A DNA stretch of 64,000 nt from Sympetrum striolatum. Taxonomy: Eukaryota > Arthropoda > Insecta > Odonata > Libellulidae. The DNA is taken from NCBI GenBank assembly GCA_947579665.1, contig OX388344.1:13758346-13822345 (forward strand), given 5' to 3'. Positions 23,475-32,884 of this stretch are shown one piece after another. A model generated the notes under the pieces. The model worked only from the letters and a program-made list of their open reading frames with translations, ran no database searches and was not told where the DNA came from. The position numbers and the translations under genes are program-made. Positions within the stretch are counted from its first letter, which is position 1. Every line of letters begins with the position of its first letter.

Positions 23475-25135
23475 TGCCATTAATAGCTGATAATAAAATA
23501 TAACAAGGAAAAGCGCTCATAAACAAACGAGGCTCTGACAACGTTTAAACAGTCAGATAACAAGAAATGCCAAAAAGAGGTGGGACAGAAAAGTCTTTAG
23601 ATTGCTACCTGAGACTAACCAAACAGTAAATGTTTACCTTCAAAAGTTTTTTTAGCAATCGACTCCAGCCCATACTCAAACAATGGAGCAACGATATTCC
23701 TTCCCAACTTCCTTTTTCTAAGCAAAATATCAATAACACATAATCATGCAAGTCTTTAAAAGAGGACGTCTTTGGAGAGACAATCCTTTGACTACTTAGC
23801 ATCAGAGAGAAAAGAAGAAGGACTAAACTCAAAGCCATTGTCAATTATTGATTTGAACTCTTTTGCTTGTATTGCTTTTGAGCGGTGAATACCAAAGTGA
23901 GCAATAGTGGCGCTGGGAAGTGCATGAGAATTTAATCCGATTCGCGATCATCAGAAGTTTCCTGAGTTCGGCTGTTTAAACATTACAAAATCGCCATTTA
24001 GTGATTCGGTGGATGTTTTATCATTGCAGCTTTCATTTTTCTTTATCTCTGTTATTTTAGCCAGACTTTATCAAACCGATAATAATTTACATAAATGTTG
24101 GTTGGAGGGTGGAATTATGGGACCAAAAGAGTGTTGGCGTGTAAACTCTACTTCAGAGCATTCGATTTTAAATTTACAACAATTTCGAATACTGGCATAT
24201 AAATTGACAAATGCTCACAGTCATTTCAGCAATTGCAATAAGAGAACGGTTTATTATTTTACTGCTTTTGCCGGATTCGCAGGAATCCATAATCTGTATT
24301 TTATAGGCGTTTTAATAATTTCGTCATGAAAATATCGTAATATTTATCGAATACTTCCAATTTGTACTTCTTCAAATTTAATCAATGTATGCCAAACTTA
24401 CTTCGTAGAAGAGAGAGGTTATGTAATAATATGTATGTTACATTATGTAATAAATCCAAGAAGACAATGAAAATGCTAATTTCGGCCTTCATTTTGTGGC
24501 AGTCCATAATACCAATTATTTCTATTAAGTTAATTTAATTTTTCCAATTAAATTGTGATTTAGGGAAGGTCTTATTTCGAGAGAAGCAAATCAATGAATC
24601 GAAACAGATATTGCAGTAATCAGTCTACGAAAAGGATACGTTTTCATATTTTCTTTCTTCCTAACCCTCGGCTTATCCCCTCTCAAATTGACTAACATAT
24701 TGAAGTGAAATCCATAACTTAAAAACACTTCAATGAAAATTAACTTAAATCCCCAATCATAAAAACGTCAAGCATAGTATAGTATTTTTTCAAACCGGGA
24801 AATCAGCTTGTTTTTCTTCGACAAAAAGCTTCCGACTGAAACAGATTAATCTCGCAAAATGCTTGAAATACCAGAAGGAATTCGTGGTTTTAAAGGATTG
24901 TCTTAGCATGAATGAAGAGAAGAAAATAACAGTAATTTTTTAGCAACTTAAAACGGAAAGTAATGTTTGAATAATTAGCACAATTAACCAATGAATAACG
25001 CTTTTCAAAGCATTAATCAAGGGCTTATGATAATAATAATTTCTTTAATCGCAACAGGAAAACCCCAAATACATCCATTTCAATAATTACGGACGAATAC
25101 ACCTGACTATTCCCAAGAACTAAGTAGATTAGGTT
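23475..25135. other. intronic AT-rich stretch
   Basis: A 106-codon frame at 24009-24329 lacks any motif and starts at GTG; I treat it as chance. Confidence 0.5.
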
Positions 25136-25140
25136 AATCA

Positions 25141-25192
25141 GGGATTGAAGCAAGGACCTTGAGGTGGAAGCACTAGCGCCATCCCACCACAG
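25141..25192 (-). repeat. tRNA-like head, minus strand
   Basis: Read from 25192 downwards, GGTGGGATGGCGCTAGTGC (box A-like) is followed by CCTTGCTTCAATCCC (box B-like) at tRNA spacing. Mismatches in both boxes mark it as a pseudogene or SINE head. Confidence 0.5.
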
Positions 25193-25199
25193 TTATCAG

Positions 25200-26570
25200 G
25201 ATGAATACTTGATATCATTCAGTAGCTTTTATATTATCACAATCGTGAGTATGTCTATGAGAAAGGGGGAAAAAAGATGGAACTTTCTCTTTGCAAAACC
25301 GAAAGAATAATGAAAAATAGTCCATTCAGGTAAGATAGAAGAAAGTGTCCGTCAGCAACCTGGTATTGTCAAGTAACAGATTTAAGAAGCGTTTCATTTT
25401 ATACAGATTTGTAACTATTTCGTTGCTAAGGGTAAAGGAAGAGCTTGTTCGTGATGACTGTGCGTTTCCGATCTATCCCTACGTCATCTTAACGCAAAAG
25501 TTAATTAAACTAGGGAAAATCGAGCAATGCGGATGTTGGAGTTTACGTTATGACTAAAATGCAAGTGAAAGAAGGTGAGGAAATAAAGAAAAGAAGAAAT
25601 AAAAAAGAACTTTAGAGAGGGAAATGAGAGATGGGGTACGAAATGCATCGAGAAATGAGCATAACGAAGGATTAACTCTCTCCTCTCGTAAGTATTCTTT
25701 GTATGTACTTGTGGGAACTGAGATGTTAGGTATTCTAAGCAATAAAAGGACATTTTCAGAGAAAGAGAAATTGCTGCACGGGGAAAGATGTGGAATGAGG
25801 AAGAGTATTGGCAAATGATGAGATCGTGGAAACGGGAGAAAGTTGTTAGGGAGAGCGCATGGATGATTCATGCGATGTACGCACGATTTTACCACTAAAT
25901 CGCACGAAAACACGAGTTTCCGGTGATCAGCCGAGAAAATTCCCACAATTATTTCTACGTACATAATAGGCGAATGTAGAGGAAAATTATGAGGTATAAG
26001 CAGCAGCGACTCGTGACAAAATCCAAGGAAAACAAGGATATATCTGAATATTCCACACACTAATCGAGTTTTAGATGCACCACAGGTTATCCATTGAGAA
26101 TCGCGCAACTGTCAATTTCTAACAAATTAATCACGACAACAACGTCGAAGTGCAACTCATGATTGACCTCGATTCATAGGTCATCTCAAATAGCACCTCA
26201 TCTTATCAAGCTTATCTCATCAGCTACTTATGCAATGCGGTGCGTGAGACAGCGAATCTCTCCGAACGTCTCTCCAGTATCTCTTCTGATTCCATGGAGT
26301 TACTTTTCTAATTCAACTAAATTGAAAGCTGACGATGAAACACGTCAGTAACTTTGTTTAAGCACCAGAAACACAAGAACATATCCCGTACTCTCCTAAT
26401 CATATGCTCTGCACTTTTTTTATGCGTCCCTGGAGTAATCATGGTGCGTAATACTTCACTCTTAATATATATTACTACCCAAACTTTGGGAGATATGAAA
26501 TAATCTCATATTTATAGGAAAGATGAAATTTGAAAAGAATTTTTCAGCATTTTTTATCACTTGATACATT
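25200..26570. other. intronic stretch with a purine-biased block
   Basis: Around 25560-25640 the plus strand is rich in A/G, so the minus strand stays open for 184 codons (25554-26108). The predicted protein has no domain, and its codon content follows the strand bias, so I do not call a gene. Confidence 0.5.
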
Positions 26571-26582
26571 CCAATGATACCT

Positions 26583-26718
26583 CGGTGGCGAAATTGTTAG
26601 TGAATACCAACGCCGATGTCTCGGGTTCAATTGCTGACTATTCGGAATTTTCCCGGTGAGAGCATGATTGCCATGCCGACTGTTAACGCATCTTCTCAGG
26701 TTCTTCTGATGGCACCAG
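26583..26718 (+). repeat. tRNA-derived SINE with target-site duplication
   Basis: The head starts CTCGGTGGCGAAATTGTTAG (box A) and has CGGGTTCAATTGC (box B) about 35 bp on. The body follows with TTCGGAATTTTCCCGG and ends TTCTGATGGCACCAG. A perfect 10-bp direct repeat, AATGATACCT, flanks it at 26573-26582 and 26719-26728, the expected mark of retrotransposition. At about 136 bp this is the most intact SINE in the window. Its GGAATTTTCC near the start of the body resembles GGATTTTTCC at the same place in the SINE at 20257, so the two may be related. Confidence 0.8.
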
Positions 26719-26739
26719 AATGATACCTGAAAAAATAAA

Positions 26740-27600
26740 TGCTGACTTCTTTTAAAGAATTTCATGCAATTAAATGGTGGTGTAATGCATTAAATTGGAT
26801 AGGTAGTTCGCTTAATACACAATGCGATGAGCAAGTGCTCGGAATAACTGCTTTTATTTTTATTCCGGTAGAATTTTCTTTGTCTGCTTCTTGTGCAACG
26901 CAATGATGAGAAATTTGTTTCCTTTTAGTTACGCAACCTTTTAAAAGCTTTCCTTAAAAGAATTTTTGAGGACTGTTAAAGATATATTGCTATAGAGGAG
27001 CAAAATACGTCCTTGCAAGAAACATTAGACAAGATTTAAATTGCCATTGGAGAAAAATACCTTGACAATTATAGCATTTTGAACACCATTTAAGAAGGTG
27101 AAAATACGAATATTCTTTTCCCAGGAGGCCTCCGAAGTAACATTTTGAGCAATAGCTCTCCCACTCACGCATAATCACCACATTCAATTGTATTAACCTG
27201 AAAAACTTCTTCCCCCACTCAAACTGTTTCTGACTTTCGAACTATTAAAAATGTTGAAACATGGGAAATAAACTACAGCCAACAGAAATTTCACTCACAC
27301 ACGAGAATCAACTACTTAAAAAGTTACACAAAGCTTCTGCTATTAAACAAATGCCATTTGTACTCCAAAGGAGGGTATTTAAACAAATAATCGCAATCCA
27401 AAGAAAAGACGAAGGATGTAATACAACTGAAAACGTATTCCATCTTTAAGTGTAGCAACATACTAAATAATACGAGTAAAATGTAGCTTGCATACTGCAA
27501 GCAGATCGACAACACTAATTTCATATCGGCATCATATACCGGGACGGAAATCAAAAGAAAAAAAAAATTCAAAATATTCGTAGAATTCGCTGCAATTTAA
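26740..27600. other. intronic AT-rich stretch
   Basis: Nothing recognisable. Confidence 0.5.
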
Positions 27601-27604
27601 TCAC

Positions 27605-28475
27605 CTGGCAGCGAACCCCGGTCTTCCTGGTGTACTTACTATGCAGCAAAATAGAAAATTACTATATCAAACTATGTGTGAAAATTCAAGCAAAACTATT
27701 AGGTGCAACTACCTCAAACGACGTCCTACTATTCACATACACTCCTTATTTGAGAAATTATAATGTGCTCTGGCATCGAACCCAGGAACAGCATGGTCTT
27801 ATCTATTTTTTTTCTTAAACAAAGTGTTAATATACATCTTCCATCTAAGCAAGAGCTCCCTTACATATCGATAAATGCATAAAAAAATTATGAAAAGATA
27901 CCCCATAGTATTATATATGGGTGATATTTTTACTGCCCGGCATCGAAGCCGGGTCTTTCAGGCAATACTTTCTATGCAGCACAAAAGAAAAACACCATCT
28001 CTAACCGCGTATGCAAATTCAAGCAGAAATATTGGTTACAACTGCCTCAAATGACGTCCTACTTTTCCTTTATATTCCTTATGAGAGAAACGTTATTGTG
28101 CTCTGGCTTCGAACCCAGGAACAGTACGGTCTTATGAAAATTTTTTTCTAAAACTTATTCGTACCATACATCTTCCAGCCAAGCACGAACATCCTATCAT
28201 TTCGATAAGTGCATCTAAAAAAATAATGAAAAACGGCTCCCATGTATTTTAAAGGGCAGATCTTTGCATCGTCCTAGCATCGAACCCAGGATAACTTTTG
28301 TAAAAGTCATTGATGTTTTCGAAAGTCCAAGACCATAAATATAGGCACCTTGAGTTTTACTTCTCTACCTATCCGGAAAGTATTTTTTTTTAATTCCCGA
28401 AAATCACGGCAATGCATTCAAACGGGAAAAATCGGGACTTTGGGGCCCTCTGGAATCGAACCTATGACACTGAGG
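27605..28475 (-). repeat. tandem array of about 168-bp units carrying tRNA T-arm/box B sequences
   Basis: Six minus-strand box B-like sites (GGTTCGANNCC type) lie with their CGAACC or CGAAGCC cores at 27612, 27777, 27944, 28110, 28281 and 28457. Spacings are 165, 167, 166, 171 and 176 bp. Several form T-stems, for example CTGGGTTCGATGCCAG at the second site, and the last matches the box B consensus exactly. The sequences between sites 1-2 and 3-4 are clearly homologous (shared TTCTATGCAGCA-type, TTCAAGCA and ACGTCCTACT blocks), as are those between 2-3 and 4-5 (shared CATCTTCCA, TCGATAA.TGCAT). This makes an A-B-A'-B' higher-order repeat of about 333 bp. No proper box A is found, so these are not tRNA genes. 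Confidence 0.8.
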
Positions 28476-28479
28476 ATCA

Positions 28480-29085
28480 AAGTCTCTTTTTTCCTGGGGG
28501 TTTCACGTTATGGCCAATATGTCATAAAAATTTCAGATCAATGACGCTTGTAGTTTAGGCTGTGAATTTGTATCCTATCTATCTATATAGGTATATATAT
28601 GAATGAATCCGGAGAAGCATCTATATATAATAGATTAGAAAACAATCGATTCGTCAACCATGAAAGTGAATTCATTTGGAAATGATGGTGGAAATATTTC
28701 CATAATGTAGTTTCACCAAGTGAAGGCTTCTTCAATCAATTCCTTAGTAATTCATTCATTCAATTATTAATATCCTACAGAAAAAAGGGAACTTTTCCAC
28801 AAATTTGTCTTTCAGCTGATAAGAATGGAAACATAAATAAACTACCGTTAAGTAAGAGTATGAATTATGGCGATTTTACTCAAGGGTGTACCGAACTGAG
28901 TTATACATAAAATGCTATTCAAGAAGTATTCAAAATCTCTGTTCAAAACATTAGCTCTATTTAGTAAAACGACTAATGAACGCCATCTTAGCTATCAGCA
29001 AAAATTTAAAGAAAAATACAAAACAATTAATTTATAATTGATTTCAACGACTCCATTAATAAATATACATAAATAAACTGAATGA
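28480..29085. other. intronic AT-rich stretch before the GMC acceptor
   Basis: No gene is seen; the region includes the short TA-rich run ATATAGGTATATATATG near 28588. Confidence 0.5.
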
Positions 29086-29111
29086 CTAACTTTCCTTTCT
29101 TTTCATTGCAG
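29086..29111 (+). promoter_or_regulatory. splice branch point and acceptor for the GMC exon
   Basis: CTAAC at 29086-29090 is followed by a pyrimidine-rich tract and TTGCAG ending at 29111, 21 nt later. This is a canonical 3' splice site, placing the start of the exon at 29112, 184 nt before the ATG. The GMC gene therefore has at least one upstream non-coding exon. Confidence 0.75.
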
Positions 29112-29295
29112 ATAGCCCCAGAAATTCTCATAGAAGTTTAGGCAACTACAATCGGCAAAATAGGGGAGCACAACAACGAAATGGCCTGCGTTTCCACGAG
29201 ATGCTGAGTAAATACCAACGAAGTGCAGAGGAAGCAACAGATTCAACAACCGAGCAAAGTGACTTCAACAGCTGTTCCATCAGAACGTCCAAAAG
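29112..29295 (+). other. 5' UTR part of the GMC coding exon
   Basis: Lies between the acceptor and the ATG. An in-frame TGA at 29260 closes the frame 36 nt before the ATG, so the protein cannot extend further upstream. Other-frame ATGs (for example ATGGCCTGCG near 29180) could act as short upstream ORFs. Confidence 0.65.
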
Positions 29296-31158
29296 ATGGC
29301 ACCTTTAACGGGTATGCTGGCGATACCTCTTCTACTGACCGGCATCACACTCTACCATCGCTACGTCTCAGTGGATCCAGAGACCCACGTGGAGGACGTC
29401 CTGCAGGTGCTTCCGGAATACGATTTCGTGGTCGTGGGGTCAGGATCGGCGGGGGCGGTGGTGGCGAGTCGTTTGTCGGAGGTTCCTCACTGGAAGGTGC
29501 TCCTACTGGAAGCTGGAGGAGACGAGAATGAGGTGTCCGACGTACCTTCCTTGGCTGCGTATTTGCAACTGAGCGACATGGACTGGCAGTACAAGACGGA
29601 GTACACTGGCAGAGCCTGCTTGGGAATGAATAAAGGTCGCTGTAACTGGCCGAGAGGTAAAGTCCTCGGAGGTTCATCGGTACTCAACTACATGTTGTAC
29701 GTCAGAGGAAACAGAAAAGATTACGACCTTTGGGAGGAGGCCGGAAATCCCGGCTGGGGGTACCCCGACGCTCTACATTACTTCCTGAAATCCGAAGACA
29801 ACCGCAACCCTTACCTCGCAAGAACACCTTACCACAAGACGGGGGGTTACCTGACCGTTCAAGAAGCCGCGTGGAGGACACCGCTGGTCCTTTCCTTCGT
29901 GCAGGCTGGAACTGAGCTGGGATACGAACACAGAGACATTAACGGGGAGCGACAGACGGGTTTCATGGTCGCTCAGGGGACTGTTAGAAGGGGATCTCGT
30001 TGCAGTACCGCCAAGGCCTTCCTCCGTCCCGTGAGACTGAGGAAAAATCTCCACGTGGCGATGTATGCCCATGTCACGCGTTTGCTGATAGATAACGCTA
30101 ACTCAACGGTTTATGGCGTGGAATTTATCCGGCACGGAGAGAGGCAGGTGGTGCGCGCTAGGAAGGAGGTGGTGATGTCAGCTGGATCCCTGAACACCCC
30201 TCAGATACTTATGCTGTCCGGCATCGGTCCAGCTGAGCACCTCCGCAAGTTCGGCATCCCCGTCGTGCAAAACCTCAGGGTGGGTGAAAACATGCAGGAC
30301 CACGCAGGTATGGCTGGTTTGACCTTCCTGATCGATATGCCCGTTGCCATTGTACAAAAGAGATTGCATGCAACGGCCGTGACCTCCCAATACGTCTTCC
30401 GAGATCGAGGACCGATGACACTTCTGGGGGGAGTGGAAGGTCTCGGCTTCGTCAACACCAAGTATGCCAATGCTTCTGATGATTTTCCAGACATTCAGTT
30501 CCATTTTGCACCCGCGTCCATTAATTCTGACGGAGGACTTCAAGTTCGTAAATGCCTGGGTCTTACCGACGAGCTCTACGACTCTGTTTACGCGCCAATA
30601 AACGATCGAGACGCCTGGACGATCATGCCACTCTTACTTCGACCACGGTCCAGCGGCACTGTACGTCTTCGAAGCAAGAACCCCATGGTGTATCCTGCAG
30701 TGGACGCCAACTACTTCGAAGATCCTAGAGACATAGCGACGCTGGTCGAAGGAGTGAAAATCGCGCTGCAGATAAGCAAGACGAAGGCATTCTCTAGGTA
30801 CGGCACTCGTCTGCACAAGTTGCCCATCCCCGGATGTAAAAAGTACAAGTTTTCTTCAGACGCTTATTGGGAATGCGCCATAAGGCATATGACAATGACG
30901 ATCTATCACCCCGTGGGCACCTGCAAGATGGGGCCACCCTCAGACCCCACGGCCGTTGTTGATCCTCGACTGAGAGTGTACGGAGTTCAAGGCCTGAGAG
31001 TCGTGGATGCCTCGATAATGCCCAACATGGTCAGTGGAAACACGAATGCCCCGGTGATCATGATAGGAGAAAAAGGTTCAGATCTTATAAAGGAGGATTG
31101 GTTGCCAGGATACATCGCCACCTCCAGAAGGGGTGAAGACTCCGATGGTAAACGGTGA
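29296..31158 (+). CDS. GMC oxidoreductase, glucose dehydrogenase (FAD, quinone)-like
   Basis: 620 residues, a usual length for insect GMC enzymes, encoded without an intron. A hydrophobic N-terminus (about 4-22) is probably a signal peptide or anchor, so the enzyme is likely secreted or membrane-associated. The FAD-binding Rossmann unit starts at about 42 with VVVGSGSAG (Gly 48, 50, 53) and reaches Glu72. The first GMC signature is [15 protein letters not shown] (125-139); the second is [14 protein letters not shown] (296-309). The C-terminal substrate domain carries the active-site [10 protein letters not shown] with His538, then GNTNAP with Asn582 at the place of the second catalytic residue, and [12 protein letters not shown] near the end. 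Members oxidise sugars, alcohols or steroids with FAD; the substrate here cannot be told from sequence. The ATG has a purine at -3 and G at +4, follows an in-frame stop, and precedes the hydrophobic segment. The gene is strikingly GC-richer than its surroundings and shows no damage. Confidence 0.97.
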   Translation: MAPLTGMLAIPLLLTGITLYHRYVSVDPETHVEDVLQVLPEYDFVVVGSGSAGAVVASRLSEVPHWKVLLLEAGGDENEVSDVPSLAAYLQLSDMDWQYKTEYTGRACLGMNKGRCNWPRGKVLGGSSVLNYMLYVRGNRKDYDLWEEAGNPGWGYPDALHYFLKSEDNRNPYLARTPYHKTGGYLTVQEAAWRTPLVLSFVQAGTELGYEHRDINGERQTGFMVAQGTVRRGSRCSTAKAFLRPVRLRKNLHVAMYAHVTRLLIDNANSTVYGVEFIRHGERQVVRARKEVVMSAGSLNTPQILMLSGIGPAEHLRKFGIPVVQNLRVGENMQDHAGMAGLTFLIDMPVAIVQKRLHATAVTSQYVFRDRGPMTLLGGVEGLGFVNTKYANASDDFPDIQFHFAPASINSDGGLQVRKCLGLTDELYDSVYAPINDRDAWTIMPLLLRPRSSGTVRLRSKNPMVYPAVDANYFEDPRDIATLVEGVKIALQISKTKAFSRYGTRLHKLPIPGCKKYKFSSDAYWECAIRHMTMTIYHPVGTCKMGPPSDPTAVVDPRLRVYGVQGLRVVDASIMPNMVSGNTNAPVIMIGEKGSDLIKEDWLPGYIATSRRGEDSDGKR

Positions 31159-32004
31159 CGAAAAACAGCGAAGGCATTCGCAATTTTGCAAAAAATAGTC
31201 GGGCCATCTACTTAAAATTGTCCCTGCAATCGTCCGTGTAGGTTTTGAAAGACCTACATCCCGAATGTTTTACTATAGGCAAACGCTTCAAACATTAACC
31301 AACGACTAAATTATTTTACCTTGTTGCAAACGATATTTGCTATTCCTCAAAGCTATTTAAACAATAAGAAAATCAAGCAAATGTCAACAAATCCGGTCAA
31401 TCATTGGTTGTGAAAGAGTTTCTTCGGGGAAAAAGACTTTTCGATCGGGGTCATCGGGATACTAAACAAAGGCGAATGGGACAGATTGGTAGTCAAAGCA
31501 GCTCTCGCATCCGAGAAACGCATTTCCTATGTAAACGAAGTATACTCACCTTTCCATTGCTTTCTAGTTAACCGGAGAGAAGGTGGAGTAGAAATTCCAA
31601 AGAGTTCAAAATAGTGTCGTTGAGAGAAACAGAACAGTCGAAGGGAGACTCGTTCCAATGAACTTCCTTCCGAAGAACTTCTAAGTCATTAAGCAGCCCA
31701 CGGGCTACACATACGTGCCAAAGTGTAAAAATGTTCTTCAGAGTGACTTGAGCAGGACTCGAATTCACGTTTCTGGAGCTGATCACGGATCAATGTTGAT
31801 GCCCTGCACGTGTGATACTTGCAAATTTCAATCGCGAGAACTTTTTCGTGATGTGCACATTTCGTGAGTGTGTGTGATATTGAGACAACATTAGTTCATT
31901 AATTGATTAAGCTCCTCTGGATGTATATATATATATATATATATACACACACAACTTAATACAAGATGTGAAACCTAACGGGTATATGCTTATAATGTAA
32001 TAAA
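31159..32004 (+). other. probable 3' UTR of the GMC gene
   Basis: The first AATAAA after the stop is at 31999-32004, with a second at 32048-32053. This gives a 3' UTR of about 0.85 kb if one of these is used. A (TA)n run followed by (CA)n lies at about 31922-31953. A consensus-like minus-strand donor (GGAAAG|GTGAGT) lies near 31550. Confidence 0.4.
31922..31953. repeat. (TA)n(CA)n microsatellite
   Basis: About 12 TA units followed by four CA units. Confidence 0.9.
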
Positions 32005-32194
32005 ATATGTTGCGAACCATCCATTGAAATCATGGTATTGATCACTGAATAAATTTTGAAGCTGTTTCGTAGCAGAATTTGTTCACTGAAAATCAAATTG
32101 TGAGATTACAAACTATTAAATTAAATATTTCATAACACCTAGTTTCGAATTATTGAATTCCCTATCTGAAAAGCTAACTTGAAGACACACTGGC

Positions 32195-32880
32195 ATGAAT
32201 AATAATAATAATAATAATATTTATTAATCCAGAGACATACATAGGCATGTATAGGACAAGTCAATCAACATATTCACAGACAGTCAATACATAATGAATA
32301 GAATACATAATGTACATAATAATTTTGGAATAATGAATAATAAAAATTCAATACATAATGAATTACAATAACATAACACACTCAAAATACATGATATTTA
32401 GTAGCAATATAGAGTTTAATCACACTTTCTTTTCGATTATAAATTCTTCTACGCTGTAGTAAACTTTATCTGTTAAAAATATTTTCATTTTGTTTGAAAA
32501 TGCATTGATATTACTCTCCTTTATTGCACTTGGTAAGGCATTAAATATTCGAAGAGCCATTACCTGGAAGCTCCTTGCATATAGGCTAAGCCTGTGAGAA
32601 GGAGTTCTCAAAGACAACCTTCCTCTAGTGTCATGGGGATGTTCGATTCTGCCAAGTTCAAACTTACTTAAGTTCGATTTAACATACATAGCAGGAGCAT
32701 TAATATAGGCTGAGGGCATTGTGAGTATCCCCAAGTGCTTAAAAAAGGGCCTACAAGATTGCCTTCTTCCAATCTTAGCAATTACTCTTATAACCCTTTT
32801 TTGCAGTATAAAGATGACAAATAATAAAGGACTATCAAGTCTCTTCTTACACCGAACCCTTTGTCATGTTGGAACAGAAA
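32195..32880 (-). mobile_element. second non-LTR retrotransposon type, 3' fragment, minus strand
   Basis: Minus-strand translation from about 32830 to the stop near 32420 is open. It begins LQKRVIRVIAKIGRRQSCR, continues FFKHLGILTMPSAYI, HPHDTRGRLSL and LRIFNALPSAIKE, and ends FLTDKVYYSVEEFI. This is the typical C-terminus of an insect Jockey/RTE-like reverse transcriptase (the LGIL..PS.YI, HDTR, FN.LP and YYS..EF motifs). The element's 3' UTR runs to a (ATT)n tail, seen on the plus strand as (AAT)n at about 32198-32220. It is 5'-truncated. The family differs from the plus-strand LINE copies, which end in ATGTAG repeats. It lies immediately beyond the predicted poly(A) signals of the GMC gene. 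Confidence 0.85.
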
Positions 32881-32884
32881 GAAA

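Larger units (their letters stand above)
12585..29111 (+). other. probable first intron of the GMC gene
   Basis: Bounded by GTAAGA at 12585 and by a textbook 3' end: CTAAC branch-point-like sequence at 29086-29090, pyrimidine-rich TTTCCTTTCTTTTCATTGCAG, AG at 29110-29111. The interior is AT-rich and holds only repeats (SINE-like units, LINE tails, tRNA-like array), which suits a long insect intron. The 3' boundary is strong; the 5' boundary is a guess, and a closer undetected exon is possible. Confidence 0.4.

Noticed and set aside
24009..24329. 106-codon plus-strand frame with a hydrophobic start
   Set aside because: Begins at GTG rather than ATG and has no recognisable domain; probably chance inside a presumed intron.
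25554..26108. 184-codon minus-strand open frame
   Set aside because: Part of the stretch is purine-rich on the plus strand, so the minus strand is stop-poor by composition. No domain and no exon signals.
27605..28475. CRISPR-like array
   Set aside because: Repeats are long, diverged and tRNA-like in an insect genome; spacers are homologous to each other, not unique.
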